Source: Streptomyces sp. V3I8
GTDB taxonomy: Bacteria > Actinomycetota > Actinomycetes > Streptomycetales > Streptomycetaceae
NCBI RefSeq assembly: GCF_030817535.1
Contig: NZ_JAUSZL010000002.1
Span: forward strand, 5,890,001 to 5,954,000
DNA length: 64,000 bases
Direction: 5' to 3'
The notes below the pieces were generated by a model. It was not told the origin of the DNA. It ran no database searches and was given only the letters and a program-made list of their open reading frames with translations. The position numbers and the translations under genes were made by a program. Numbering within the stretch: position 1 is the stretch's first letter; each line of letters starts with the position of its first letter. Positions 8,299 to 18,450 of this stretch are shown piece by piece.

Positions 8299-9564
8299 GT
8301 GGTCGACGCAGATCAGACATTCGTCATCGTCGGAGGAGGCCTGGCCGGCGCCAAGGCGGCCGAGACCCTCCGGACGGAGGGCTTCACCGGGCGCGTGATA
8401 CTGATCTGCGACGAGCGGGACCACCCGTACGAGCGCCCGCCGCTGTCCAAGGGCTACCTGCTCGGCAAGGAGGAGCGCGACAGCGTCTTCGTCCACGAGC
8501 CCGCCTGGTACGCGAGCAACGACGTCGAGCTGCACCTCGGCCAGACCGTCGACGCCATCGACCGGACCGCGAAGACCGTCCGCTTCGGTGACGACGGCAC
8601 GCTCGTCCACTACGACAAGCTGCTGCTCGTGACCGGCGCCGAGCCGCGCCGCCTGGACATCCCCGGCACGGACCTCGTCGGGGTCCACCACCTGCGGCGC
8701 CTCGCCCACTCCGAGCGCCTCAAGCAGGTACTGGCCGCCCTCGGCCGGGACAACGGGCACCTGGTCATCGCCGGCGCCGGCTGGATCGGCCTGGAGATCG
8801 CCGCGGCCGCCCGCGAGTACGGGGCCGAGGTCACCGTCGTCGAGCCGGAGCCGACCCCGCTGCACGGCGTGCTCGGTCCCGAGCTGGGCGAGCTCTTCAC
8901 CGAGCTGCACCGCGAGCACGGCGTCCGCTTCCACTTCGGCGCCCGGCTCACCGAGATCACCGGCCAGGACGGCATGGTCCTGGCGGCCCGCACCGACGAC
9001 GGCGAGGAGCACCCCGCGCACGACGTCCTGGCCGCGATCGGCGCCGCCCCGCGCACCGGCCTCGCCGAGGCCGCGGGCCTGGAGCTCGCCGACCGCGCCC
9101 ACGGCGGCGGCATCGCGGTCGACGGGCAGCTGCGCACCTCCGACCCCGACATCCACGCCGCCGGTGACGTGGCCGCCTTCCACCACACCCTGTTCGGCAC
9201 CCGGCTGCGCGTCGAGCACTGGGCGAACGCGCTGAACGGCGGCCCGGCGGCGGCCCGCGCGATGCTGGGCCACGCAACGACGTACGACCGGGTGCCCTAT
9301 TTCTTCTCCGACCAGTACGACGTGGGGCTCGAGTACTCGGGCTGGGCGCCCCCGGGGACGTACGACCACGTGGTGATCCGGGGAGACGCGGGCAAGCGCG
9401 AGTTCATCGCCTTCTGGGTGAAGGAGGGACGTGTGCTGGCCGGGATGAACGTCAATGTGTGGGACGTCACAGAAACCGTCCAGCAGCTGATCAGGACAGG
9501 GGTGCGGGTGGACACCGAGGCGCTCGCGGACCCGCGCGTTCCGCTGGCCGACCTGGTCCCATGA
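8299..9564 (+). CDS. FAD-dependent NAD(P)H oxidoreductase (ferredoxin/rubredoxin reductase type)
   Basis: A 421-residue pyridine nucleotide-disulfide oxidoreductase-fold flavoprotein. FVIVGGGLAGAKAAE is the FAD Rossmann motif, YERPPLSKGYL is typical of ferredoxin reductases of oxygenase systems, VIAGAGWIGLEIA is the NAD(P) motif, and HAAGDVA is the second FAD motif. A Reductase_C domain ends the protein. GTG start at 8299 with a GAGGAGG box. It probably passes electrons from NAD(P)H to a ferredoxin; the partner ferredoxin is not in this window. Confidence 0.88.
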   Translation: MVDADQTFVIVGGGLAGAKAAETLRTEGFTGRVILICDERDHPYERPPLSKGYLLGKEERDSVFVHEPAWYASNDVELHLGQTVDAIDRTAKTVRFGDDGTLVHYDKLLLVTGAEPRRLDIPGTDLVGVHHLRRLAHSERLKQVLAALGRDNGHLVIAGAGWIGLEIAAAAREYGAEVTVVEPEPTPLHGVLGPELGELFTELHREHGVRFHFGARLTEITGQDGMVLAARTDDGEEHPAHDVLAAIGAAPRTGLAEAAGLELADRAHGGGIAVDGQLRTSDPDIHAAGDVAAFHHTLFGTRLRVEHWANALNGGPAAARAMLGHATTYDRVPYFFSDQYDVGLEYSGWAPPGTYDHVVIRGDAGKREFIAFWVKEGRVLAGMNVNVWDVTETVQQLIRTGVRVDTEALADPRVPLADLVP

Positions 9565-9610
9565 CCGACGGGGGGACTGCGCTGTCACACCGTCCCCGTA
9601 GACTCTGCGC

Positions 9611-11518
9611 GTGGCAGGCAGGATCAACGACGAGGACGTGAAGGCGGTTCGGGACGGGGTCCCGATCGACGCCGTGGTGTCCGAATACCTCCAGCTGCGC
9701 AACGCGGGCGGCGGGAACCTCAAGGGCCTGTGCCCCTTCCACGACGAGAAGTCGCCCTCCTTCCAGGTCAGCCCGAGCAAGGGGCTCTTCCACTGCTTCG
9801 GCTGCCAGGAGGGCGGCGACACCATCACGTTCGTGATGAAGGTCGACCACCTCACCTTCTCCGAGGCCGTCGAGCGCCTCGCCGGACAGGCGGGCATCAC
9901 CCTCCGTTACGAGGAGGGCGGCTACAACCCCTCCCACCAGCGCGGCGAGCGGATCCGGCTGGTCGAGGCCCACCAGGCCGCCGCCAGGTTCTACATCGAG
10001 CAGCTCGACACCAGCTCCGAGGCCGACACCGGCCGCAAGTTCCTCGCCGAGCGGGGCTTCGACCAGTCGGCCGCCACGCACTTCGGCGTCGGCTACAGCC
10101 CCCAGGGCTGGGACCACCTCGTGCGCCACCTGCGCGGCAAGGGCTTCACCGACAAGGAGCTGCAGCTCTCCGGGCTCGCCCAGGAGGGCCGCCGCGGCCC
10201 CATCGACCGCTTCCGCGGCCGCCTGATGTGGCCGATCCGCGACATCGGCGGCGAGGTCGTCGGCTTCGGCGCCCGCAAGCTCTACGAGTCGGACAACGGG
10301 CCCAAGTACCTCAACACGCCCGACACGCCGATCTACCGCAAGTCCCAGGTCCTCTACGGCATCGACCTCGCCAAGAAGGACATCGCCAAGAGCAGCCGCG
10401 CCGTCGTGGTCGAGGGCTACACCGACGTCATGGCCTGCCACCTCGCCGGCATCACCACCGCCATCGCGACCTGCGGCACGGCCTTCGGCAACGACCACAT
10501 CAAGATCCTGCGCAGACTCCTGATGGACAACGGCTCGGCGCGGGTGATCTTCACCTTCGACGGCGACGCGGCCGGCCAGAAGGCCGCCCTGCGCGCCTTC
10601 GAGGACGACCAGAAGTTCGCCGCCGAGACGTACATCGCGATCGCCCCGGACGGCATGGACCCCTGCGAGCTGCGCCTGGCCAAGGGCGACGCGGCCGTCG
10701 CCGACCTGGTCGAACCGCGCACCCCGCTCTTCGAGTTCGCCCTGCGCCAGATCGTCGCCCGCTACGACCTGGAGACCCCCGCCGGCCGCGCCGCCGCACT
10801 CGACGAGTCCGCGCCCGTCGTGGCCCGCATCAAGAACAGCGGCGCCCAGCACGAGGTCGCCGTCCAGCTCGCGGGCATGCTCGGCATCCTCGACACCCAG
10901 TTCGTCGTCAAGCGGGTCGCCCAGCTGGCCCGCTGGGCCCGCGACCGCGGCGGCAAGGGCCCCGCGCCGGTGAACGGCGGCCGCGCCCCGCAGCAGTACG
11001 AGAACAGCGGTCCGCGGCCCCCCTCCGGCCCGGCCCTGACCCTGCGCAACCCGGTCTTCGCCACCGAGCGCGAGCTCCTCAAACTGGCCCTCCAGCGTCC
11101 CGAGCTGGTCTCCCCGGCCTTCGACGCGTACGGGACGGACGAGTTCACCGCCCCGCCGTACGCGGCCGTCCGGGAGACGATCATGGAGGCGGGCGGCGCG
11201 GAGTACGGGGCGCAGGACCCGCAGGAGTACCTGGTCCGGGTGCGCGAGGCCGCTGCGGACGACACGATCCGCGCCATGGTCACGGAGCTGGCCGTCGAGG
11301 CGATCATGCGCAAGACCGTCGACGAGGCCTATGCGGGCGAGCAGTTGGTGACCGTCCGCAGGCGCGCCGTCGAGCGCCGGGTGCGCGACGTCCAGGGCGC
11401 CCTCGCGCGCGCCACCGCACAGGGCGACCCCGCCCGGCTGGCCGCCGTGCAGAACGAGCTGTGGGTGCTCCAGCAGTACGACCAGGCGCTGCGGGAGAAG
11501 GGCGCGGCCGCGCTCTGA
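9611..11518 (+). CDS. dnaG: DNA primase
   Basis: A 635-residue DnaG. The N-terminus is a CHC2 zinc ribbon (CPFHDEKSPSF..FHCFGCQ), then the primase core with the TOPRIM motif VVVEGYTDVMA and the acidic FTFDGDAAG, and a C-terminal DnaB-interaction domain ending at the stop. It makes RNA primers at the replication fork. GTG start at 9611. It begins 46 bases after the flavoprotein stop and is followed by a sigma factor gene, the classical dnaG-sigma arrangement. Confidence 0.96.
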   Translation: MAGRINDEDVKAVRDGVPIDAVVSEYLQLRNAGGGNLKGLCPFHDEKSPSFQVSPSKGLFHCFGCQEGGDTITFVMKVDHLTFSEAVERLAGQAGITLRYEEGGYNPSHQRGERIRLVEAHQAAARFYIEQLDTSSEADTGRKFLAERGFDQSAATHFGVGYSPQGWDHLVRHLRGKGFTDKELQLSGLAQEGRRGPIDRFRGRLMWPIRDIGGEVVGFGARKLYESDNGPKYLNTPDTPIYRKSQVLYGIDLAKKDIAKSSRAVVVEGYTDVMACHLAGITTAIATCGTAFGNDHIKILRRLLMDNGSARVIFTFDGDAAGQKAALRAFEDDQKFAAETYIAIAPDGMDPCELRLAKGDAAVADLVEPRTPLFEFALRQIVARYDLETPAGRAAALDESAPVVARIKNSGAQHEVAVQLAGMLGILDTQFVVKRVAQLARWARDRGGKGPAPVNGGRAPQQYENSGPRPPSGPALTLRNPVFATERELLKLALQRPELVSPAFDAYGTDEFTAPPYAAVRETIMEAGGAEYGAQDPQEYLVRVREAAADDTIRAMVTELAVEAIMRKTVDEAYAGEQLVTVRRRAVERRVRDVQGALARATAQGDPARLAAVQNELWVLQQYDQALREKGAAAL

Positions 11519-11895
11519 GCGCGCCGGCGGCACCGCGCCGCGTCCGGCCCGCCGGTCCGGGCCACCGGACGGGTTCCGCATCGGGAACCGGACGCGCGGG
11601 GAACGTGCCAGATCAGGGCACCGGCGAGCACGGCATCGTCCCGTGAGGGTAACCGCGTGGTCACGGACCGGACTCAAAAAGTCACCGCACGCCCCTCGTG
11701 GCGACGATGTGTCGTACTCCACACTGGGTTCCGGTGCCTGAGTCCTCGGAGCGCGGCCGACCCGAACGCGACGGGTCCGAAGTCCCCGCGGTTCCGCTCA
11801 ATGACTTCGGGATGGACAGCGGCGAGGCCGTCGACCCCATCCCTGACGTACCGCTGCCGCACGCCCCAGCAGCGACATTCCTGGAGGTCGCCCCC
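11519..11895 (+). promoter_or_regulatory. Upstream region of hrdA; no gene seen
   Basis: A 377-base spacer between dnaG and the chosen sigma factor start. An in-frame open frame begins at a GTG at 11698, but its codons lack an SD and are unlike family N-termini, while 11896 has a strong SD. The spacer contains two GGGAAC motifs (11582 and 11599 region) that may belong to promoters, but I cannot assign -10/-35 elements with confidence. No hairpin terminator after dnaG is evident. Confidence 0.5.
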
Positions 11896-13029
11896 GTGCA
11901 GACCCAGACCCTGACCGACAACGGCACGACCACGGACGCCGGCACCCTCGGCGCCGTACCACCGCAGAACCGCGCCGCGCTCCACCCCGAGACCGCGGCG
12001 TCCGGGACCGCCGAGGAGCCGGAGAGCGCGCCGGAGCCGCCCGTCGCGGTCCTGGTGGAGAGCGAGACGGAGACGCCGGAGCCGGTGGAACTGCCCCGTG
12101 GACGCGCGGACACCGGCGGGCCCTCGTCCGACCTGTTCCGCCAGTACCTGCGGGAGATCGGCCGGATCCCGCTCCTCACCGCGGTGGAGGAGGTGGAGCT
12201 CGCCCGCAGGGTGGAGGCGGGCCTCTTCGCCGAGGAGAAGCTCCGGCTCGCGTCGGACCTCGACAGCCAGCTCGCCCTCGACCTGGACAAGTTGGTCGTC
12301 ATGGGGCGGATGGCCAAGCGCCGTCTCATCGAGGCCAACCTGCGGCTCGTCGTCTCGGTCGCCAAGCGGTACGTGGGGCGCGGACTGACCATGCTCGACC
12401 TGGTCCAGGAGGGGAACCTCGGGCTGATCCGGGCCGTCGAGAAGTTCGACTACGCCCGCGGGTACAAGTTCTCGACGTACGCGACCTGGTGGATCCGCCA
12501 GGCCATGTCCCGCGCCCTCGCCGACCAGGCCCGCACGATCCGGGTGCCCGTCCACGTCGTCGAACTGATCAACCGGGTCGTCCGGGTGCAGCGGCGGATG
12601 CTCCAGGAGCGGGGGTACGAGCCGACGCCCGAGGAGGTCGCCGCGCACCTCGACCTGACCGGGGAGCGGGTCAGCGAGGTGCTGCGGCTGGCCCAGGAGC
12701 CGGTGTCCCTGCACGCGCCGGTGGGGGAGGAGGACGACGTCGCCCTCGGTGACCTCATCGAGGACGGGGACGCGACGAGTCCGGTGGAGTCGGCGGCGTT
12801 CATGCTGCTGCGGGAGCACCTGGAGGCGGTCCTGTCCACGCTCGGGGAGCGTGAACGCAAGGTGGTCCAGCTGCGCTACGGCCTGGCGGACGGGCGTCCC
12901 CGCACGCTGGAGGAGATCGGGCGGATCTTCGGCGTCACCCGCGAACGGATCCGCCAGATCGAGTCCAAGACCCTGAACAAACTCCGCGACCACGCGTTCG
13001 CGGACCAGCTGCGGGGCTACCTGGACTGA
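11896..13029 (+). CDS. hrdA: Group 2 (HrdA-type) RNA polymerase sigma factor
   Basis: A 377-residue sigma-70 family protein. An acidic, disordered N-terminus of about 80 residues is followed by region 1.2 ([18 protein letters not shown]), region 2 ([42 protein letters not shown]), region 3 and region 4 ([12 protein letters not shown] helix-turn-helix). It lacks the long region 1.1 and the insert of the principal factor, so it is a nonessential group 2 sigma. The GTG at 11896 is preceded by GGAGG at an ideal distance. Position next to dnaG matches the hrdA locus I recall in S. coelicolor. Confidence 0.85.
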   Translation: MQTQTLTDNGTTTDAGTLGAVPPQNRAALHPETAASGTAEEPESAPEPPVAVLVESETETPEPVELPRGRADTGGPSSDLFRQYLREIGRIPLLTAVEEVELARRVEAGLFAEEKLRLASDLDSQLALDLDKLVVMGRMAKRRLIEANLRLVVSVAKRYVGRGLTMLDLVQEGNLGLIRAVEKFDYARGYKFSTYATWWIRQAMSRALADQARTIRVPVHVVELINRVVRVQRRMLQERGYEPTPEEVAAHLDLTGERVSEVLRLAQEPVSLHAPVGEEDDVALGDLIEDGDATSPVESAAFMLLREHLEAVLSTLGERERKVVQLRYGLADGRPRTLEEIGRIFGVTRERIRQIESKTLNKLRDHAFADQLRGYLD

Positions 13030-13038
13030 GGGCCTTGC

Positions 13039-13075
13039 CCGCCCCCACGAGCGCGAAGCGCGATCGCGGGGGCGG
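13039..13075. terminator. Bidirectional stem-loop between convergent genes
   Basis: CCGCCCCC (13039-13046) pairs with GGGGGCGG (13068-13075), enclosing a smaller GCGC-GAA-GCGC hairpin. It lies between the hrdA stop and the stop of the ABC exporter gene on the other strand. No U-tract, as is common in Streptomyces. Confidence 0.6.
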
Positions 13076-13094
13076 AGGAATCCTGCCGGACCCC

Positions 13095-15023
13095 TCAGTC
13101 CATCTCCACCACCGCCTGGGCGAACTGGGCCTTGTACAGGCGCGCGTACGCCCCGCCCGCCGCGAGCAGCTCGGCATGCGCCCCCTGCTCCACGATCGCC
13201 CCGTCCTCCATCACCAGAATGGTGTCGGCATCGCGGATCGTCGACAGACGATGCGCGATGACGAACGACGTCCGCCCGTGCGCGAGCTTCGCCATCGCCT
13301 TCTGGATGAGCACCTCGGTCCGCGTGTCCACGGAACTCGTCGCCTCGTCGAGGACCAGGATCACCGGATCGGACAGGAACGCCCGCGCGATCGTGATGAG
13401 CTGCTTCTCGCCCGCGCTCACCCCGGACCCCTCGTCGTCGATGACGGTGTCGTACCCGTCGGGCAGCGTCCGCACGAACCGGTCGGCGTGGGCGGCCCGG
13501 GCCGCCTCCTCGATCTCCCCGCGGGTGACCTCGCCGGAGGCCCCGTACGCGATGTTCTCCGCGATGGTCCCGCCGAACAGCCAGGTGTCCTGGAGCACCA
13601 TGCCGATGGAGGCCCGCAGTTCGTCGCGGGACATCGTGGCGACGTCGACCCCGTCGAGCGTGATCCGCCCGCCCGTCGTCTCGTAGAACCGCATCAGCAG
13701 GTTCACCAGCGTCGTCTTGCCGGCGCCCGTCGGCCCCACGATCGCCACCGTGTGGCCCGGCTCCACCGCCAGCGACAGGTCCTCGATGAGCGGCTTCTCC
13801 GGGTCGTACCGGAAGGAGACCCCCTCCAGCGCCACCCGGCCCCGCAGTTCCGCCGGACGTGCCCCCGTGACGGGGTCCGCCTCCTGCTCCTGCGCGTCCA
13901 GCAGCTCGAAGACCCGCTCCGCCGACGCGACCCCGGACTGCACGAGGTTCGCCATGGAGGCGACCTGGGTGAGCGGCATGGAGAACTGCCGGGAGTACTG
14001 GATGAAGGCCTGCACGTCACCGATCGACAGCGAGCCGGAGGCGACCCGCAGACCGCCGACCACCGCCACCAGCACGTAGTTCAGGTTCGACACGAACATC
14101 ATCAGCGGCTGCATGACACCGCTGTTGAACTGCGCCCGGAACCCGGCCTCGTACAGCTTGTCGTTCTCCTCGGCGAACTGCGCCGCCGACTCGTCCTGCC
14201 GTCCGAAGACCTTCACCAGGTTGTGCCCGGTGTACATCTCCTCGATGTGCGCGTTGAGTTTGCCGGTGGTCCGCCACTGCTGCACGAAGTGCGGCTGCGA
14301 CCGCTTGCCCACCCGGGTCGCGACGACGAACGACAGGGGCACGGTGACCAGCGCGACGAGCGCGAGCAGCCACGACACGTAGAACATCATCACCAGCACA
14401 CCGACGATGGTCAGCAGCGAATTGACGAGCTGGCCCATCGACTGCTGGAGGGTCTGCCCGATGTTGTCGATGTCATTCGTGGCGCGGCTGAGCACCTCAC
14501 CGCGCTGCCGCTTGTCGAAGTACGAGAGCGGCAGCCGCGACAGCTTGGTCTGCACGTCCTCGCGCATCTTGTACATCGTCAGGTTGACGGCCCGGTTCAC
14601 CAGCCGCGTCGCCACCGCCATCAGCAGACCGGCCAGCAGGAACGCACCCAGGGCGAGCCCCAGCACCTCGCCGACCGCACCGAAGTCGATGCCCTCGCCG
14701 GGGGTGAAGTCCGTGCCCGAGAGCATGTCGGCCATCTTGCCGTCACCGCGCTCCCGCATCGCCGCGAGGACCTCGGCCTTCGACCGCCCGGCGGGCATCT
14801 CGCGTCCGACGACCCCGGCGAAGACGAGGTCGGTGGCCCGCCCCAGGATCTTCGGGCCCAGGACCGACAGGCCCACACTGCAGACCACCGCGGCGAGCAT
14901 CCCGTACAGCGTGGCCCGTTCCGGCCTGAACTGCGTCAGCAGCCGCTTGCCGGACCCCTTGAAATCCATCGAGTGATGGTCGGGTCCCGACCCGGCCATC
15001 ATCCGCCCCATGGGCCCGGCCAT
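13095..15023 (-). CDS. ABC exporter, fused permease-ATPase, second subunit
   Basis: A 642-residue ABC half-transporter: six-helix type 1 exporter membrane domain then an ATPase with Walker A GPTGAGKTT, signature SAGEKQ (VSAGEKQL in place of LSGGQ) and Walker B VILVLDEATS. A 75-residue insertion (LVFAGVVGREMPAGRS to DFGAVGEVLG) lies in the first extracytoplasmic loop. Its ATG overlaps the stop of the first subunit by one base (TGATG), so the two are translationally coupled and probably form a heterodimer. Substrate unknown; relatives export drugs, lipids or peptides. Confidence 0.9.
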   Translation of the reverse strand: MAGPMGRMMAGSGPDHHSMDFKGSGKRLLTQFRPERATLYGMLAAVVCSVGLSVLGPKILGRATDLVFAGVVGREMPAGRSKAEVLAAMRERGDGKMADMLSGTDFTPGEGIDFGAVGEVLGLALGAFLLAGLLMAVATRLVNRAVNLTMYKMREDVQTKLSRLPLSYFDKRQRGEVLSRATNDIDNIGQTLQQSMGQLVNSLLTIVGVLVMMFYVSWLLALVALVTVPLSFVVATRVGKRSQPHFVQQWRTTGKLNAHIEEMYTGHNLVKVFGRQDESAAQFAEENDKLYEAGFRAQFNSGVMQPLMMFVSNLNYVLVAVVGGLRVASGSLSIGDVQAFIQYSRQFSMPLTQVASMANLVQSGVASAERVFELLDAQEQEADPVTGARPAELRGRVALEGVSFRYDPEKPLIEDLSLAVEPGHTVAIVGPTGAGKTTLVNLLMRFYETTGGRITLDGVDVATMSRDELRASIGMVLQDTWLFGGTIAENIAYGASGEVTRGEIEEAARAAHADRFVRTLPDGYDTVIDDEGSGVSAGEKQLITIARAFLSDPVILVLDEATSSVDTRTEVLIQKAMAKLAHGRTSFVIAHRLSTIRDADTILVMEDGAIVEQGAHAELLAAGGAYARLYKAQFAQAVVEMD

Positions 15024-16756
15024 CAGGCTGCCTCCGCTTCCGTCAGCTGGGAGAGCACGATCTCCCGGTAGGTCTCGTTGTCCGCCATCAGCTCGTGGTG
15101 GCGGCCGGTCCCCACGACCCGGCCCTCGTCCAGCACCACGATCCGGTCGGCGTCGCGGATGGTGGAGACCCGCTGGGCGACGATCACGACGGTCGCCTCG
15201 GCGGTCTCCCGCGCGAGCGCCGTACGCAGCGCCGCGTCCGTCGCGTAGTCGAGCGCGGAGAACGAGTCGTCGAAGAGGTAGATCTCGGGCCGCTGCACGA
15301 GGGTGCGGGCGATGGCGAGCCGCTGCCGCTGACCGCCCGACACATTGGCGCCGCCCTGCGCGATCGGGGCGTCCAGACCGTTCTCCAGACCCTCCACGAA
15401 CCCCTTGGCCTGCGCCACCTCCAGCGCGTGCCACAGCTCCTCGTCCGTCGCGTCCGGATTGCCGTACCGCAGGTTGGAGGCCACCGTGCCGGCGAACAGG
15501 TACGGCTTCTGCGGTACGAGGCCCACCGTGCGCGCCAGCAGCCGCGGCTCGACCGTCCGTACGTCGACGCCGTCCACCAGCACCTCGCCGTCGGTGGCGT
15601 CGAACAGCCGGGGGACCAGCCCCAGGAGGGTCGACTTGCCGCTGCCGGTCGAACCGATCACGGCGGTCGTCTCGCCGGGCAGCGCCACCAGGTCGACGGC
15701 CTTCAGTACCGGCTCCTCGGCGCCCGGGTAGCGGAACCCGGCCCCGCGCAGCTCCAGATGACCGTGCCGCCGCAGCTCCAGGACGGGCGCCTTCGGCGGG
15801 ACCACGCTGCTGGAGGTGTCCAGGACCTCCTGGATGCGCTCGGCGCAGACCTCGGCGCGCGGCACCATCATGAACATGAAGGTGGCCATCATCACGGACA
15901 TCACGATCTGCATCAGATAGGCGAGGAACGCGGTCAGCGCGCCGATCTCCATCCCGCCGCTGTCGATCCGGTGGGCACCGAACCACACCACCGCGACCGA
16001 CGAGACGTTCACCACCGTCATGACGATCGGGAACATCAGCGCCAGCATCCGCCCGGTACCGAGGGACACCTCGGTGAGGTCGGCGTTCGCCTTGCGGAAG
16101 CGCTCCTCCTCGTACGCGTCGCGCACGAAGGCCCGGATGACACGGTTGCCGGTGATCTGCTCGCGCAGCACCCGGTTCACCGTGTCGAGGCGCACCTGCA
16201 TGGTCCGGAACAGCGGCCGCAGCCGGCGCACGATCAGACTGACCGCGATGCCGAGCACCGGCACGACGGCCAGCAGCACCCCGGACAGCGGCACGTCCAG
16301 GCCGAGGGCCAGCACGATGCCGCCCACGCACATGATGGGCGCCGACACCAGCAGCGTGAACGTCATCAGGGTGAGCATCTGCACCTGCTGCACGTCGTTC
16401 GTCGTGCGGGTGATCAGGGACGGCGCCCCGAAATGGCCCACCTCACGCGCGGAGAACGACTGCACGCGGTCGAAGATCGCGGCCCGGATGTCACGGCCGA
16501 CCGCCGCGGCCGTGCGGGCGCCGTGGTAGACGGCGCCGATGTTGCAGACGACCTGCGCCAGCGAGATGCCGATCATCAGGGCGCCGAAGGACAGGATGTA
16601 GCCCGTGTCGCCCTTGACGACACCGTTGTCGATGATGTCGGCGTTCAGGGTGGGCAGGAAGAGCGTGGCGCAGGTCTGCAGGAACTGCAGGAGGACGAGC
16701 AGGGCGATGGGTTTCTTGTAGGGCGTGAGATGGGTACGCAGGATTCTTATGAGCAC
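15023..16756 (-). CDS. ABC exporter, fused permease-ATPase, first subunit
   Basis: A 577-residue half-transporter. The membrane domain starts near residue 15 (KPIALLVLLQFLQTCATLFLP) and the ATPase has Walker A GSTGSGKST, signature VSGGQRQRL and a Walker B-type IYLFDDSFSALD, where the usual catalytic Glu is Asp-Ser. That degenerate site together with the normal site of the partner is typical of heterodimeric exporters with one weak ATP site. The start codon is GTG at 16756 with a GAGAG box. Confidence 0.9.
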   Translation of the reverse strand: MLIRILRTHLTPYKKPIALLVLLQFLQTCATLFLPTLNADIIDNGVVKGDTGYILSFGALMIGISLAQVVCNIGAVYHGARTAAAVGRDIRAAIFDRVQSFSAREVGHFGAPSLITRTTNDVQQVQMLTLMTFTLLVSAPIMCVGGIVLALGLDVPLSGVLLAVVPVLGIAVSLIVRRLRPLFRTMQVRLDTVNRVLREQITGNRVIRAFVRDAYEEERFRKANADLTEVSLGTGRMLALMFPIVMTVVNVSSVAVVWFGAHRIDSGGMEIGALTAFLAYLMQIVMSVMMATFMFMMVPRAEVCAERIQEVLDTSSSVVPPKAPVLELRRHGHLELRGAGFRYPGAEEPVLKAVDLVALPGETTAVIGSTGSGKSTLLGLVPRLFDATDGEVLVDGVDVRTVEPRLLARTVGLVPQKPYLFAGTVASNLRYGNPDATDEELWHALEVAQAKGFVEGLENGLDAPIAQGGANVSGGQRQRLAIARTLVQRPEIYLFDDSFSALDYATDAALRTALARETAEATVVIVAQRVSTIRDADRIVVLDEGRVVGTGRHHELMADNETYREIVLSQLTEAEAA

Positions 16757-16891
16757 GCTGGGTCTCTCGGAGTCGGCGGCGGAGCGGCTGGTTGCCCCTG
16801 GCCCCCATCGTCGGGCACTCCACCGGTGTTACCTCAACTGATTAACCCAAGAGAGGACCAAGAGCGGACAGGCCCGCGACCGAAGTCGTAG

Positions 16892-16967
16892 GCCGCGTGC
16901 TCCCGCGCAGGCCGCGTGCTCCCGCGCAGGCCGCGTGCTCCCGCGCAGGCCGCGTGCTCCCGCGTAC
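16892..16967. repeat. Four tandem 19-bp repeats
   Basis: The unit GCCGCGTGCTCCCGCGCAG begins at 16892, 16911, 16930 and 16949; the first three are identical and the fourth ends in GCGTAC. The array lies in the 239-base spacer between the ABC exporter start and the xylulokinase stop. The rest of that spacer shows no gene. Confidence 0.95.
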
Positions 16968-16995
16968 GGCTCGGGACCGAGGACCCGCGCGGGGC

Positions 16996-18450
16996 TCAGG
17001 ACCGGAAGGCGCCCGGGTGGGTCTGGTCCCGCACCGACACGTACTGCTGCCGCACGGCCTGGCCCACCGGCAGGTCCTCGCCCGGCTCCAGGACCTGCGC
17101 CGCCGCGCCCTGCCAGACGGGCGGCAGACCCGGCTGGACCGTGCCCTGCTGCACACCGAGCGCCCAGGCCGCCTGCCGGGCCGCGCCGATCGCCGCGTAG
17201 TCCGCGGGCTGCGGCACCACGATCTGCGTACCGAGCAGCGCGGGCGCGCACGCCTGCACCGCGCCCAGCTCCGCGGCCTGGCCCAGCAGGAAGATCCGCC
17301 GGACCTCCACGCCCCGTCCGCGCAGCACGTCCAGCGCGTCCGCCAGCCCGCACAGCATGCCCTCGAAGGCGGCCCGCGCCAGGTGCTCGGGCCGCATCGA
17401 CTCCCGCCGCAGCCCGGCCAGCGTCCCCGCCGTGTGCGGCAGGTTGGGCGTGCGCTCGCCCTCCAGGTACGGCAGCAGCACGAGCCCGTGCGAGCCGGGC
17501 GTGGACTTCATGGCCAGATCCGACAGGGCCTGGAGATCGGGTACGCCGAGGAGTTCGGCCGCGCCGCGCAGGGCCCGTACGGCGTTGAGCGTGGTGACGA
17601 CCGGCAGGTGCATGCCGGTCGCGTCCGCGAGCGAGGTGATCATCCCGGAGGAGTCGACCAGCGCCTCGTGGTGGACGGCCATCACGGAACCGGAGGCGCC
17701 GAGCGACACCACCGCGTCCCCGAGCCCGATGCCCAGACCGAAGGCCGCCGCCATCGTCTCGCCCGTGCCCGCCGAGATCAGCAGCCCCTCGGGCGTCGTC
17801 CCCGCGGCCTCCCACGGTCCGAGCACATCGGGCAGCAGCGCCTGGTGGCCGAGCGCCAGCTCCACCAGATCCGGCCGGTACGAGCCGGTCGCGGCCGACC
17901 AGTAACCGGTGCCCGAGGCGCCGCCGCGGTCGGTGGTGCGGCGGGCCGGCCGGCCGAGCAGCTGCCACACCAGCCAGTCGTGCGCCTGGAGCAGCGAGGC
18001 GGTGCGCAGGGCCGACTCGGGTTCGGTCCTCGCGAGCCAGCGGAGTTTCGTCACGGGCTGCGCGGCCTGCGGCACCGATCCCACGGCCTGCGCCCAGGCC
18101 TCCCGTCCGCCGAGCGCGTCGATGAGGTCGGCGGCGGCGACCTGGGCACGCTTGTCCCCGCCGACCATCGCCGGGCGGACCGTGTTGCCCTGGCTGTCGA
18201 CGGGGACGAGGCCGTTCTGCTGTGCGGACACGCCGATGGCCTGGACGCCCTCCAGGAGGCCGCCGCCCGCGGCCTCGCCCAGGGAGAGCAGCCAGGCCTG
18301 CGGGTCGACGTCGGACGGCCGGGTGCCCTCCGCCGGGCCGTCCGACGGATGCGGGGCATAGCCCTGCCGGAGTACGGCTCCGCTGTCCGCGTCGCAGACG
18401 ACGATGCGTGTGAAATCGGGCGAACTGTCCAGCCCGGCGACTATCCCCAT
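16996..18450 (-). CDS. xylB: FGGY-family carbohydrate kinase, xylulokinase-like
   Basis: A 484-residue FGGY kinase. N-terminal GLDSSPDFTRIVVCD is the phosphate-1 motif, GVSAQQNGLVPVD is typical of xylulokinases, and GTGETMAAAFG plus LGQAAELG form the ATP site. The substrate would be D-xylulose, giving xylulose 5-phosphate for the pentose phosphate pathway, but no xylose isomerase or transporter gene is adjacent, so specificity within the family is uncertain. The C-terminal tail is short. The start is the ATG at 18450. Confidence 0.85.
   Translation of the reverse strand: MGIVAGLDSSPDFTRIVVCDADSGAVLRQGYAPHPSDGPAEGTRPSDVDPQAWLLSLGEAAGGGLLEGVQAIGVSAQQNGLVPVDSQGNTVRPAMVGGDKRAQVAAADLIDALGGREAWAQAVGSVPQAAQPVTKLRWLARTEPESALRTASLLQAHDWLVWQLLGRPARRTTDRGGASGTGYWSAATGSYRPDLVELALGHQALLPDVLGPWEAAGTTPEGLLISAGTGETMAAAFGLGIGLGDAVVSLGASGSVMAVHHEALVDSSGMITSLADATGMHLPVVTTLNAVRALRGAAELLGVPDLQALSDLAMKSTPGSHGLVLLPYLEGERTPNLPHTAGTLAGLRRESMRPEHLARAAFEGMLCGLADALDVLRGRGVEVRRIFLLGQAAELGAVQACAPALLGTQIVVPQPADYAAIGAARQAAWALGVQQGTVQPGLPPVWQGAAAQVLEPGEDLPVGQAVRQQYVSVRDQTHPGAFRS

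Noticed and set aside
11698..11895. N-terminal extension of HrdA from GTG 11698
   Set aside because: No SD; the GTG at 11896 with GGAGG is better supported and gives a normal group 2 sigma N-terminus.
13095..16331. Single 1078-residue open frame spanning both ABC exporter genes
   Set aside because: Its N-terminal two fifths are an out-of-frame shadow of the first subunit; the second subunit has its own ATG at 15023 in a TGATG junction.
16892..16967. 19-bp tandem repeats as a CRISPR array
   Set aside because: No spacers between repeats, no cas genes; repeats are too short.
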